Positions 47,172 to 62,100 of a stretch of 64,000 nt of DNA are shown one piece after another. The DNA lies in the NCBI RefSeq assembly GCF_965363235.1, contig NC_134839.1:99963743-100027742 (forward strand), read 5' to 3'. Under the pieces are notes generated by a model. That model made no database searches. It had not been told where the DNA came from and saw only the letters and a program-made list of their open reading frames with translations. Source of the DNA: Mytilus galloprovincialis (lineage: Eukaryota; Mollusca; Bivalvia; Mytilida; Mytilidae). Every line of letters begins with the position of its first letter. Positions within the stretch are counted from its first letter, which is position 1. The translations under genes were made by a program, and so were the position numbers.

Positions 47172-50100
47172 TTAATTGCTTTTGTTAAGTTTTGCTATGG
47201 ACTCCCGGTACTGTGCTACTTCTGCACCTTCCCAGTGTTTAACTGACAGTGGATCTAGATATCTGAAAAATATTTAATAAATGTAAAAAAATGGCAATTT
47301 TTATGAGAAGACATGCATTTTCATATTCTTAAGTACTTTAAAGCCTCGGGACGTGAAATTAGAAAATACACATTGCTTTCTTAAATTAAGAACAAACAAT
47401 AGAAACAGTGAATACAAAAAAGTTCTTTACTCTATAATACCATTGAAACACGTAAAACCATTTTAAACATTTCAATTTTTCATACCAAAGAACAAAAGCA
47501 ATCAATGACAACTAGTTGAAAGTAAAACTACTTAACATGTTGACATCATACAGTCCTACACTCACATGCTGAGAAATAATCAGCAAAACTACATTGACCC
47601 CACAGCTATATATATATATAAATGTATTTTGTATTTTTTGACTTGCTGACACAGTGTTATTTTGCAAAAGATGTTCATTGAAGTCATTTTTACTTTTCGT
47701 ATGTATTGATAACGTATCTTGATCTTAAACTGTTATCTTGCACAGTTTTGTATAATGTAAAATTATTTTGGTTTTTTATTTCTTTCTTATTTTTTTGCTT
47801 AACTTACGTTTTGATTACATAACTTGACACCTGTTTCTCCTTTTCCGTTAGTGGATTGTATACTGAGTCAAGGTTCTTTTTCATATTCTCTAAACTAAAT
47901 GAAAAGTAATGGACATATTGTAAGAAAAATCACTTGATATTGAACAATAGATACAAAATAAATTATTGAATATTCTTCAACTACATCTATGAATTGTAGA
48001 AATATATAGACTCTTGAACTCCAGAAAAGAGAGTAGCATCAATGAGTTTGATGAATAATAATTTTTCTATATTTAGTTAATTTTTGTCAAATGACAATGA
48101 TTCTGTAAAACATCAAATCTTTTAAATCCATCTTTCCTACCTTGCAGAACTGACCAATGTTGTAGCTACTTCTTGTTGTAAAGTAAAAGCTGTTGCTATT
48201 CGGGAAATATCTACATTTTGTTCCTTCGAAATACAAAACAAAATACAAATCAGTTATACATAATAAGAATACGATTGATTTATTGTTGGTTGCTTTACGC
48301 CGCAATAAGAATAAGAAGGCATGTCATGGTTCTTAATGGACAAATATCAACCAGAAACCAAAATGACGTGGATACAATCAATTGTTGTTCACCGTGTGAC
48401 CCTTAAAAGCGAGAAAATCCCAGGCATACCGTATCGTTATATCACAACACATTTAAAGAACAAACTATTGGAAATTGACTATTTGACGAAACACAGATAT
48501 CAACTAATAAAAATGAAACAGACACAAGTACAGGTCTGAGAGTACTGGTATCATTAGTTTATACCATAACAAAACATTGATTTTAAAACGGTGCAATTTT
48601 TAAAACGGAAAGAATTTATCTGTAAATCATATTGCAACTTAAGAAATAAAATGCGTCCTGTAAAAGTTCGTAGCAACTAGTTGTTTTCGATATTATGTAA
48701 ATTCACAATGTATTTACCTTACAGTACTCTGCACATTTCTTGCAAGCATCTTTTATTTCAGGTAATGCAGGATGCCATTCTGGAGGTCCTCTATTAGAAA
48801 GTAGCCCCATACCAATAGGCGAAGCATTGACAATACCAATACCCTTTTCCTATTAAAATACAATGCCAATAATATTGATGGTTCTTGTATGATATGAATT
48901 AATACTTTGAAATATTTAGTATAATGCATCCAGACTACCTCTTTGTTATTGTTGGTATTTACTTATATGTAGCATAGTAAATATTGATATTGAGACTTTC
49001 TGAGTTTTTTTAATACTTTTTTTTTTGCATATATCCATATTTTCATACGACAGTTGTTATACATTCGTTTTATGTGTTTTAGCTTTTGATTTTACCATTT
49101 GATTACGGACTTTTTGTTTTGAAATTTCCTCGAAATTCGGTATTTTTTTATTTTTGTTTCATGTTTTCAGTCTAAAACAAATAATTTAAGATTTTCTTAT
49201 ACAATATTTTCCAGATAAAGCATAATATAAATGTTGTTCAATAACATAAAGTTATAAATAAGTTTAAAGAAAGATAATCTACTCTTTAACAAGGATAACA
49301 TACAATAAAAGAAACTCCTTTACAAAACAAAACAAAAACCCCAATCAGACTCAAGTTTGTGTTTATTAGTGAATGTGAAAAGAAACGCCTTTGCAGTTTA
49401 ATTAAGATACTTGGAATTGGAATTGGTGACCCATATCTTGGATGAGTAAAAACAGTTTTTATACCTGAAAATATGGAATATAATCCACCAGTGAGTTATC
49501 GTACATACATGCTCTACAGTATGTTAATACGGTATCAATCTTAATAGTACTTTTATCTATCACTGTTCTGAAAAGCGAAAAAATTATAATGAGACCATTT
49601 AACATTCCAAACAAATTTTTAAAGTTCAAAATTAATATTGCAAAATGGTGTTAATAAAAAAAAAAAAGTTTGCAGTACAAATGAATGATACATTTCAAAC
49701 TCTACCATTCTCTTCCATAACAGAGGTTTTAAGTATCATAAAGGCTTATAGGTTTTAGTTATTTCTATTTTTTTTCTTTCCCTTTTGGGTATTTGTTACA
49801 AAAGAGCACAACAACACTAGAAGTGAACACATACAGTAGCTTCTATTTTAGGATTGAGTTATGCGCTTTGTTTAAGGTAATTAGAATTACACTCAGTCTA
49901 AATGTGACAATACTGAGATGAATGAAATGTCAGGTTCGCTGCTGTAGACGACTTGGTTCTGTCAATTTGTTGTTACTTTCATATATGTAAGGGTTCGCTG
50001 GGTATATTGTACTGAATTTTGTATTTTCAGTACACTTCACATCACCTATCGTCAAACAATGGTCGTGCTAAAGTAGTTATTTTCTTAATTGACTGCTCAG

Positions 50101-53100
50101 CAGAAACAGTGATAAAAGGCAACAATCGGACTGTGTCGATACAACTGCTGTTAGTGGTTTCCTCTACTAGAGTATCTACAGCCCAGCAGTCAACACAAAA
50201 CTACACAAAACACCTTACAAATATAGATTTATTTCGTCTTCTAGCCATTGCTCCACTACTAAATTATCTATTCTTCTTACCAGTACACTTGGTACAATCA
50301 AAAACCTGATAATAAATAGTTCAAATAAGGCCTTCGAAAATAGTGGAATTAATTACTTTTGGAGTGTCAAAAACTCGTTGGAAGTACTTGATAAATTGCA
50401 TGCTTATCTTGGTGATTTTGAATCTGTTCAAAGTTTTGATTTTTCTACCCTATATACCACATTGCCTCACATTCTCATTAAGAAAAAAATCACACACCTA
50501 ATTAAATGGGCATTTAAAAAGTCAAAATGTGAATATATATGTTTAAATTCTTTTAGGTTATTTTTTAGTAGCAATAAACAAAAAAAAAACTATGTCAATA
50601 TGTCAATTGGACATGCTTTGATACTATATCTGCCCTTGAATTTTTACTAGATAACATTTTCGTTCGCTTTGGAGATTCCGTATATCGTCAGGTTATCGGA
50701 ATTCCAATGGGGACTAACTGTGCACCACTTATTGCGGACCTTTTTTTGTATTGCTATGAGTTACAATTTATGACAAAAATCAGCAAAGACCCATCGAAAC
50801 AACATCTGATACACAAATTTAATAATACTTTTAGATATTTGGATGATAGTTTGGCTCTCAATAATGACGACTTCAGTATTTATACTAAAGAAATTTATCC
50901 TGTTGAACTTACTTTAAATAAAGCTAATACTAACAATGACCACTGCTCTTTCCTCGATCTTGATATATATATCATTAACGGAAAGCTTAATACTAAAATT
51001 TATGATAAAAGAGATGATTTCTCATTTCCTATCGTTAATCATCCATTTTTAGACGGTGACGTTCCATTGTCACCATCTTACGGGGTTTATATATCTCAAC
51101 TTGTACGATTCGCTCGTGTATGTAACAATGTTTTAGATTTTAACGAGATAAATTTATGTATTACTGAAAAATATTACACCAGGGTTTTAGATATCACAAA
51201 CTAGTCAAAACATTTACTAAATTTTATCATCGGTATAAGGACATCATTCGTAAATATAGCTCAACATGCAGACTTCTTATACGTTCAGGTATTTCACATC
51301 CAATATTTTATGGAAATATTCCTTATAAAGCAAAAAAATGTCAGTATTCACCTCAGAAACTGACAAAACCTTTAAATAGACTTATTAAGAAGGGATATAG
51401 TTACGATACCGTTGTCAAGTCACTAAAGATTGCATATTTTGGCGTTAATATTGATTCACTTATAGGGTCTTTACATCGGAACTAAACACACTTATTATAA
51501 ATAAACCAGTTGTTGGCATGACACGGGTTATGTTCTTCTCATATATGTTATGATGGTATGATACTAAACCCCTCACGGGGAGGATTGTGCCTGATATTCA
51601 TATGATGGCGACATAATTTTTCAATCAGTTTAATTGAAGTCTGGAGCTGGCATGTCAGTTAGCTGCTAGTATTCTGATGTTATTTATGTATTATTGTCAT
51701 TTTGTTTATTTTCTTTGGTTACATCTTCTGACATCAGACTCGGACTTTTTTAATTTTGATTAATTTTAATGTGCGTATTGTTATGCGTTTACTTTTCTGC
51801 ACTGGCTAGAGGTATAGGGGGAGGGTTGAGATCTCACAAACATGTTTAACCCCGATACATTTATTGCGCCTGTCCCAAGACAGGAACCTCTGGCCTTTGT
51901 TAGTCTTGTATTATTTTAACTTTAAGTTTCTTGTGTACAATTTGGAGTTTAGTATGGTGTTCATTGTCACTGAACCAGTATATATTTGTTTAGAGGCCAG
52001 CTGAAGTACGCCTCCGGGTGCGAGAATTTCTCGTTGCATTGAAGACCTGTTGGTGACCTTCTGCTGTTGTCTGCTCTATGGTCGGGTTGTTGTATCTTTG
52101 ACACATTCTCCATTTCCATTCTCAATTTTAACACTTCGGTGATGACATGAATTATCATTAATATTGGGATATTTATAAATTGATTGTGTAATATTAACGG
52201 TACCAATTTTCCTGCACAAGATGCTCATTTCGACAATTCATGTCTCTTCAGTGATGCTCGTGTCCAAAATAATTGAAATCCAAAGCTTATATAAAAGATG
52301 AAGAGCTATAATCCAAAAGTTCCAAAAAGTATAGCCAAATCCGTGAAAGGAATCAGAGCTTTGCATGAGGGATATACATTCCTTAATTTAGAATAATGTC
52401 TAACATTTTGTTTTTTGAGTTGTTTTAAAACTAATGATTTGCTACCCCAGGAATAGATTACTTAAGCTGTATTTGGCCTTACCTTTCAGAATTTCGACCC
52501 TCGATCAATGGTTTTAATGTCCGTGCGCCTCAAGTACAAACTAAAAGCCTGATATCTTGAGGGTTTTTTTTTTTAATTGTCAGTGCATTTATACGTTTGT
52601 TCCATACGAACATTACATTATATGTTATGTTGCTTTTCAAAGTTTTCTTTCTATTAACAATTGTTTTTAAATCTGATTTAAAATTCTTGACTGAGAGCAT
52701 TATATTAGAACATGTAGTTTTAATGACGGGATATCTCGGGTAAATAAATGTTAAACCAACTTAACATACGCCTGAAAGAAAGAAAAAGATAAGCTAGAAT
52801 AAAATATCTTCGGATTATCAGTACACAATTTCATATGGTAACGATATTGACTAACGCCTTTGTTATGAAATACGCACGGATACATTTAAAAAAAAAATTA
52901 AAAAAAGTACTGTAAAAAAACTCACCTAAAATTTTCTAAAGGATAACCTGTTATGCCAATAAACTTTGCCTTTCCACTGTCTTTGATTTTCTGGAGAGCT
53001 GGTAGTGTTTCATTGATAATTATGTCTAAATTAGGCGCAAATTCCATGTCGTGCACCTAGAATACATGTACATAACTTTTCAAGACCATACCCCTAGATT

Positions 53101-56100
53101 TTAATACCAAAATATAAGTTCTATTTCCTCATCCTTATCAATAAGTATACATATCATTTAGTGATTGCATAAGGTCTATCTGTTAAGTATGTACATGTGT
53201 TAAAACGTAAACTGACCGTAGAGTAACAATACTAGTATAGAACATGTATTGCGGGTATCTCGGAATCATTTTGAAATACTGTAACTCGAATAGTTCATGG
53301 TTGTCACTGTTGTGGTATAAAATTCAAGAGCATTGAGGACCCAAAATTCCAAAAAGTTTTGCTAAAACTCGAAATAAGGACAACTGAATAGTTTAAATTC
53401 TATTTTTGTTTTTCTCCTTTCACCAAAATCATATCCATAAATAAAGGCAACAGAGTATACCGGTGTTCAAACAAAAACGTTTTTGTGTTCTAATTAAGAT
53501 TTGTATTTCAATGGTCAGTATTATACTGTATTATGAAGTCATATATATGACAGAATTATGCAAAACAAAAATACTATTCGATTGTGTGAATCAGTTCATA
53601 AATACTGTACAAAAAATCTATACACATTATAATTTGCACAACATTACAATTTGTACACAACATACAAATTGTTTATTTTTTGGCATTTGACATTCATGCT
53701 TACTTCTTTTGTGAAGACCGATTGATATTGTCGGTTCCAAATGAAAGCTTTGTCTATGGCAGTGTTGAATAATCTTTTTAGTCTTTTGATAGTGTTATCC
53801 CAGCGCTGGTTTTTTTTTCAGAGATTTCGTTTTCTTCATTATAAATCTAATTAAGATATAGAACTGTGATTTTTTTATACTTCACTATATGGAGTATGAC
53901 GAAGTCAGAGTTCAAAATTTAATTAGATTGATTTAGTGTGTGGAAGATGCGTTCATCAATCTACCATTCTTTTATGTTTAAACATATTTTATTGTTCAAA
54001 ATGACAAAAGGATTAGACACAAGTTCTACGACTTAGTAACGTCTTCTACCATTCTTTTGTTCTCTCTTGACAAGTTATTTAGTCTGCCAGATGCTTGTAA
54101 ATATTCACATTTTAGTGAGTGCTTGCATATAATATATCCCAGTGAACTTGATATAAAGGATACTACCGCAAGTATAAGATATAATTCATATCTTGATCTC
54201 GTCTTCGATATTGTCACAGATCTAGAATCTAAGACAAACGTAATGGCTTTAGCTTTCCAATTGTCAACTCACCCCGATTCATTGTCCACTATCCCGGGTA
54301 TAACTTTTATTTTGTTTCCTAATGAACTGTTGCTAATAAGGAACAAATCCTGTGTTTTCTTGCCGGTTTGTTTACTTCCTTTTGGTTCATGACATTTTGG
54401 TTTAGGAAGCGATCTTAGCTGATGTCTTGCATTCAACGGGACCCTGTTTTACTAAGTATTATTTTACAGTTTCATATTCCCAATGATATTGACCAGTTTT
54501 AAGTCTGCCCAAGCTATACACATGATCCCACTGCTATCCTGGACATGCTCGTGTGGATGTGAGAATGCTATTGAATGTCTTCTTAATCTCAATATCGGCG
54601 GGATAATTCTAAACGCAGGTTGCTTGAGCCTGTTATTTTGGCTTATAGTATATGAGTTCAAAGTTTCCATTTATTTTTATTCATTCTGGTCCAAAATATA
54701 TATCATAAAAAATATTTCCTAATCTGTTTAAATTTTCTGTTTATATAATATTGAATCATTCGAAACACTAGTGTTTTTCTACCACTAGTATAGATTACCA
54801 AATTTTTATTTCAGGATCAAAATTTTCTATTAACGCCAGACGCGCGTTTCGTCTTAAAAAGGCTCATCAGTGACGCTCGAATCAAAAATGATTGAAAGGC
54901 CAAATAGAGTACAAAGTTGAAGAGCATTGAGGACCAAAAATTCCTAAAAGTTTTGCCAATTACAGCTAAGGAAATCAATTCATGAGGTAGAAAAGCCTTA
55001 GTATTTCATAAATTCATAGTTTTGTTAACAGTTAATTTATAATTATGAACATATCAATGATAACTCAAGTCAACAAATAAGTGCTGACTACTGGGCTGGT
55101 GATACCCTCGGGGAAATAAATCTCCACCAGTGGTTGCAAATAAACTCATCATAAATACCAGGATCAAAATTTCATATTTATGCCAGACGCGCGTTTCGTC
55201 TTAAAAAGACTCATCAGTGACACTCGAATCAAAAAATGTTTAAAAGGCCAAGTAGAGTACAAAGTTGAAGAGCATTGAGGACCAAAAATTCCTAAAAGTT
55301 TTGTCAAATACAGCTAATGTAATCTATTCCTGAGGTACAAATGAGTGAATTTAAAGGACAAAAGGTCATTTCAAGAATTGAATAAAATAAATTTGGTCTT
55401 ACAATTAAACTCTTTTTTTTTTTTTGGCTTCGTATAGTTTTGTTTATATTGAATTAACCTTTTCACTACCATATATCGTAAAACATTTTATATGACAGTT
55501 GTTTTTCACTCGTTTTGTTGTTATGTTTGATAATTTTTGATTTTGTCAGTTTTTATGGATTCTCTTTTATGAATTTGTCTTGCAGAAGACAGATTCAACA
55601 GGGGTTACGAAAAATGTAATATTAATTCTATACATTATGCGTTCCATCGTTCGTTTCTATGGACGTTGCATTGTTGTTTGTTCTTTGTTGCACTTCTGTG
55701 TTCTGTTATTTCGTTGTTTTTCCTCTTTCAGTTAACGTGTTTCCCTCGGTTTCTTTTTGTAACCAGGATTTTTTTTCTCTCAATCGATTTATGACTTTTG
55801 ATCGGCGATATGCTACTGTTGCCTTTGTTTATACCCTTTATCTTACCTGTATGATATCAATGTATTCCAACCCACGTCTACGCTTAAGAATAACAGTACT
55901 ATAGTCGTAGCGGAGACAGTAAAACGGAAATATGCGACCGTCAAATCAAAATTGACGGTTTCAACTCTTCAACTACAGTACTGTTATTCCGATTATAAAT
56001 TATAATGCATTACAAAAAAAAATAATACGTTAGAGCTTGAAAACATGTATAAATTTGACAAACAAAAATAATCCACGAAACTTTTAAATAACTTAATGAA

Positions 56101-59100
56101 CAATTTTGGCGCAAAGACGTCATGACTGAACGTGACGTCATACAAATGAAAACTTACTAACTGGAGGTTATAACGTTACCTCTACGATTCAAATTCGGAT
56201 AAAATCACATTAAAACGGAGAATTAGAGTTAAGTGTTGTATTATTTTCAATAATACTAGAACACACCCGTGATATCGCGGGTCCGTGACTGAATTAAAGT
56301 ATATAACTATGCGCAAGCCTTATCTTAGTATTAGTACTGTCATCTGATAAAGTCATGCCGATTATAAGATACACAATTTTCTCTGCTTTCAAATCTTTCT
56401 GTTTGAACCCGTCGAACTGGAACTTATCAATTATTGTTAATATTAATTATTTGGAAAACAAAAGGTCCTGAAATGGAGTATTTTTTTAATCAACAGCATT
56501 GTCCTATATTAGTTATAAATAAAGTTGAATTCTTTGATTCGCTGTTTTACGTCATGCCCGCTAACAAATTGAAACTTATTTTTAGTCCAGATTTTTAGTA
56601 TTCGTATTGTTATCTTAGAAAGTCTTACGGATTAAAATACTACAATAGGTAACAATTTGACAATTTAGTAGTGTCAACCCTGTGATTATGACAGGTGTAT
56701 ATAGCATATTAATCCTGAATACACCGTTTGGTGGTGCGCCTGTCAGATGCGGAACGTACAGATAAGGTAATAGGTAACAGGTGATTATACTATTGGTATC
56801 GGTATCGGACTCGACCCGGAACTTCCTAATTATTGGCAATATTAATTACGTGGAAAACAAAAGGGCCTGGAGTGGTGTAATTTTTAATCTACACCTTTGT
56901 ACTATATTAGTTGTATATAAAGTTGAATTCTTTGATTCGTCGTTTTTACGTGATGACGGCTGACAAATTGGACCTCGTAATTTTAGTATTATAGATTATA
57001 GTAATCGAATATTTGTTGATCCATTCAATTCAAAACGGCGGGCCCCTTCTTAGTTACGCCTGGTCAACTGTGGATTTGACGGTAAGTTCTAGCCAATGAA
57101 AAAGATTGTTACATAAAAATTGCATTAGAATATGTATTACCCTTTATCTTACCTGTATGATATCAATGTATTCCAACCCAAGCCTCTGTAAACTCTCGTC
57201 TACACTCTGTATTACCCTTTCTGCTCTGAAATCAAACATGTTCTCTACCTCTGGCTGATAACGTCCCACTTTTGTTGCCAAATAATAAGATTGTCTTGGA
57301 ACTGATGGCAATGCCTAAAATGATACATTTTTTTAAATGCTCCTTTTTGTACTGAACATGCCATTCTATCATACTCCCGATTTTTATTCAATAATATTCA
57401 AAGTGTGGTAAAACAAAAATATTATAACTCTGCATGCATTAGGAAATTGATTGTAAATGAAGAATTTTGGTATTGATATACTATCTTTGACAGTCTATGT
57501 GGGTGTTAAACTTTTCGTTGACTTTTTTTTTTTGCACTGGGTGTGGATTCTTTGGTTTTGCGCCGAAGGTTGCTGTCTCATCGACATATCACACCTAAAA
57601 CTTTGTCACTTTTTTGTAGTTTTATATAGACAAAACGCGCGTCACTGCTGATGGACGTTTATCGTCCCCGAGGTTATCACCAGCACAGTAGTCAGCACTT
57701 CGGGGTTCACATGAATATCAATTATTTGATAATTTTTATAAATTTCCTGTTTTCAAAACTTTGAATTTTTCGAAAAACTAAGGATTTTCTTATCCCAGGC
57801 ATGGATTATCATAGCCGTATTTGGAACAACTTTTTGGAATTTTGGATCCTTACTGCAGCTTTGTACTTGATTTTGCTTTATAACTATTTTGATTTGAGCG
57901 TCACTGGTGAGTCATATGTAGACGAAACGCACGTCTGGCGTAGTAAAATATAATCCTGGTACCGAACTATTTTGTCAATTTGTTTTGGTTTAAAATCAAT
58001 CCTTTGTCCTTTGTCCATACTGTATAGCATTAGTTGTTGAATGTAAAAAAAAAACGTTGATTACATTTGAAACACAAATGCCTGCTCCTGCCTGTATCAT
58101 ATCCTTTGATTTGTTCTTATTATATGGTTTCATATTCCATTTGAGGAACAACAATTCAAATAATATGTATGAATGGATGCAGTTTAAAACAAGAATTCAA
58201 ATAATTGAACAGCTCCTTCTTAACAATAATTTGGAAAAGATATCATTATACACGCAATGTATTGTTAGTGTCTTTGTCTACTATCTACAATTATACTTAA
58301 CCTTGTAGTTTATAAAAAATAATTTCATATGTATATCTATTTCGAGTTTTTTTTATTATAAACGTTTACGCTGTTGTAGTTACATAGCTGCTAAAAATTC
58401 TATAAATGTTCTCTTCCTTGTAAAAAATTTGCCTACCTTGCCTAGAACTGTTTCTGATTTACCATGACCATACCAAGGAGCGGTGTCTATATAGTTGATT
58501 CCACTTTTAAGGACGAACTCAACAACTTTCTGTGACTCTGCATCATTAGTTTCATGAAAAACGCTGCCTAGTGAAGAAGCGCCTGTTTTGAATTACAGAA
58601 ATTATTTGATTAGTATTTACCAAATACAAAAATGTACGAGTAATCCAACCGGAAACGTATTGTGGTATGCATGATAGGTTAGATAAAAAAAAAAAAGATA
58701 AATCTACCACTGAATATGCGATATCAAACTTAGATATGAATGAACTCATCATAAATACAAGGCTGAAATATTAAATATTTCAGAAGTGCGTTTCGTCTAC
58801 AAAAATAAATCACTATCAATATAATAGGTACGTGCAAGGTAGGTCGAGCAGAATAAAGTTTGGCAAATTTGCACTGTCACTGACTAGAAATAGTTATCAA
58901 AGGTACCAGGCTTATATTTTGATTCGTCAGACGCGCGTTTCGTCTACATAAAACTCATCAGTGTCGCTCAAATCCAAAAAATAAAAAAGGTCAAATAAAG
59001 TATGAAGTTGAAAAGCATCGAAAACGAAAGATTTTACCAAATTTAGCTAAGTTAATTTATTTCTGGTTGAAAAATCTTTAGTATCTTACAAAGTTTTGTA

Positions 59101-62100
59101 AAACAAATTATTTTTAATTATGACTATATCAATGTCAAATCATGTCTACACAGAAGTACTGAATACTGACTATCAATGCCACAAACAATAATTACGAGAT
59201 ATCTACCAATGAATGTACGGCATCAAATTTGGAAATGAATGAACTCATCATAAATACCAGGCTAAAAATTTTGTATGAAAGACGCGTGTTTCATCTACAA
59301 AAGAATCATGAGTGACGCTGAAACCCAAAAATTTAAAAAGGTCAAAGAAAGTATGAAGTTGAAGAGCATCGAGGACGAACGCTTTTGCCAAATACAGCTT
59401 AGCTAATTTGTTCATGGGTGGAGCATATATAGTATTTTATAAAGTTTTGTAAACATTTTATTAATAATTATGACCATATCAATGTCAATTCTTGTCTAGC
59501 TTATCATGGACGAAGCGGTTGTAACCCAACTCATCATAGATGCCATGCTTGCAATTGTGTACGTCGGACGCGCGTGTACAACTCACAATTATAAGACATG
59601 GATTCTACGCCATAACCAGGATAACTTTTTAAGTTACAAGATAATGAATAATACCAAGAGCGCATTTAGCTTTACAATTTAAAAGGTCCGTAGCCTATGT
59701 GTTGCTTTTAATCATTTGAAGCGTTAGTGAACTGCTAAAATGTTGGAGAGTTGCTAATAAATTACGATATACTCTAACACAAATAGGTTGTGGAGCAGAT
59801 CTGCTTACCCTTCCGGAGCACCTGAGATCACCCCTAGTTTTTTTGGTGGGGTTCGTAATGTTTATTCTTTAGTTTTCTATGTTATGTCATGTGTGCTGTT
59901 GTTTGTTTGTCTTTTTCATTTTTAGCCATGGCGTTGTCAGTTTGTTTTAGATTTATGAGTTTGGCTGTCCCTTTGGTATTTTTCGTCCCTCTTTTAAATA
60001 GGTTATGCTTTTGATTTTAAAATTTTTCAATTGTGATGTGATTTCCTTGGCATTTTTTCCAGATAAGGAACCGGACCAAATTCGAGGACAATAAAATCTC
60101 TTAAGCAAACATAGGTTTAGCACTTCTAGCAAACCACTTCTACAAACACGTGTTTTCCTCACAAAACGAATAATCACCTGTTTAAATGATATATCGATAT
60201 TTGAGGTATGATACAGACTTACTTCATCTTGAAAGTAAGTATAGTTAGGTGTCATGACAATACATACCGTAACTGAGAACTGATACTTTCATGCCAGTGT
60301 TGCCCAAGTCGTTATACCTCATCTTTGATACTGAATCCCCATCATGGAATTCCTCGACAAAAGTTTCTGGAAACCTGAAATGTTCAATTTATTTATTTAG
60401 AATCTCTATTTCCTAAAACTGCTTCATTATTCAATAGAAGTTTTTAATTGAAGAATGTACAAACCGAGAAACGTTTTAAACGAATGCTTTATAGCTGAAT
60501 GTCCATCAATGTGCACCATCAATGGCTATTATTACAATTTCGGTTTGGGTCAATACTGAAGAGACATGAGATGAACTTTTTACTGTAAGAGGTATTAGCT
60601 ATCAATTTGTAACAACGATCAATCATTTTCGAATCTCGCATAAATAGATTTATATCCACAGAATGACTGGATGTCCCTTAATTTACAGTTAGCTTGACAG
60701 TAAATACGATCAAAGATATTCTCTACATAAACAAAGGTCTTTAGATTGATTTTATGAAAGAAAATGGTTTAGATTGACAGGCAGTAAATTATTTGAAGTT
60801 CTAGGATTAGACAATCTCAAGATACTGTATAAGATTGGGAGTCTCCCTTTTTATCAGTTCTAATAAGATACTAGTAACGTATGCAATGGCTCTTTTTAAC
60901 TGCTTTTCGAATCCTTTATTATATGAGATAACATTTCAATATTAGAAAATAGCTTCATTTAAGGAACAATTTATCTTCTATTAAACAGCTACTTGATTAA
61001 TTGCCTTTATACGTCAAGTGTTATGAATCGAATAAAACTGAACCGTTACATGATCAGGATTTGGTCAATATTTACATCTGTATACATACTGTACTTATAG
61101 GTCGTTATACGGTGATTTAAAAAGATTATTTTTTGAAAGATGAATATAAAAAAAAAGTTTAATAGCAAACAAAACGAACTTCAAGGAAATTTCGAAACGG
61201 AAAGTTCTATATCAAAAAGCAACCAAAAGCTCAAACACATCAAAACGAATAGAAACAACTGTCATGTTCCTAAAGACTTTTATTTCATTACACTTATATT
61301 GCTATTCATATATCCATAATAGTTGAAATGTAAATTAAGTTGTTACTAACATACGTATTAAAATGAATAAGAAATACATATATATAGGACATAAAAATGA
61401 AGAAAAAAACCATCAACTATAGGAAATTCAATATTATGAAATGATTCTAATTTGCTTTAGTTAATAATAATGATGTAAAAATACTTGATTAACAATGCAA
61501 AGTAAAGGAAACACTCACATGTATGTTATATATATATTCTAATACTATTGTAAATAATAATATCCGTGTATGTCAAATTTATACATGTGTTATATGAAGC
61601 AGATGTACCGCTGATTTTCATCAGTAATATATATTGATTTTCTGTATTTATTCTTGATGTGCTAAATTACGTTCCTTATTTTGAGTCTTACTATGTTTTA
61701 ATATATTGATTTGTATTGTTTATTTCCAGAATAAACCTTCGACAATGTTATATATCAACAGGTGACAGACATGCACTTCCTCAAATCTTCTCGACTAAAC
61801 GGCTTATATGACTCTCAAAATGCTGTAAAAACTGAATTTGGCGAATACAAATACATAACAAAACTCAGTTACAAACAGCTTTATAAATTGGGCTTTTTTT
61901 CAAATTTTATCGTGTTTTGTAATCACTGCAACATTAAATGAACAACCCCCGTAAATTGTTCGGACAAATTGTTTTTGTCTATTTATATATCAGGATTCTT
62001 TCGTTTTACTGTTAACCTCCATATGCACGTTGTCTGGCATAGTACTTTTTGTTTTTGTTTTGTATATCAGTGTTGTTTTTCTTCAATTCTGACAAACCTG

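Noticed and set aside
48218-48539. Overlapping plus-strand open frames of 62 to 72 codons
   Set aside because: They lie antisense in an aldo-keto reductase intron and overlap exon 8; there is no start context or family resemblance.
59953-60255. 100-codon minus-strand open frame
   Set aside because: It starts just before exon 2 of the aldo-keto reductase gene and runs into a dispersed non-coding repeat. No domain is recognisable.
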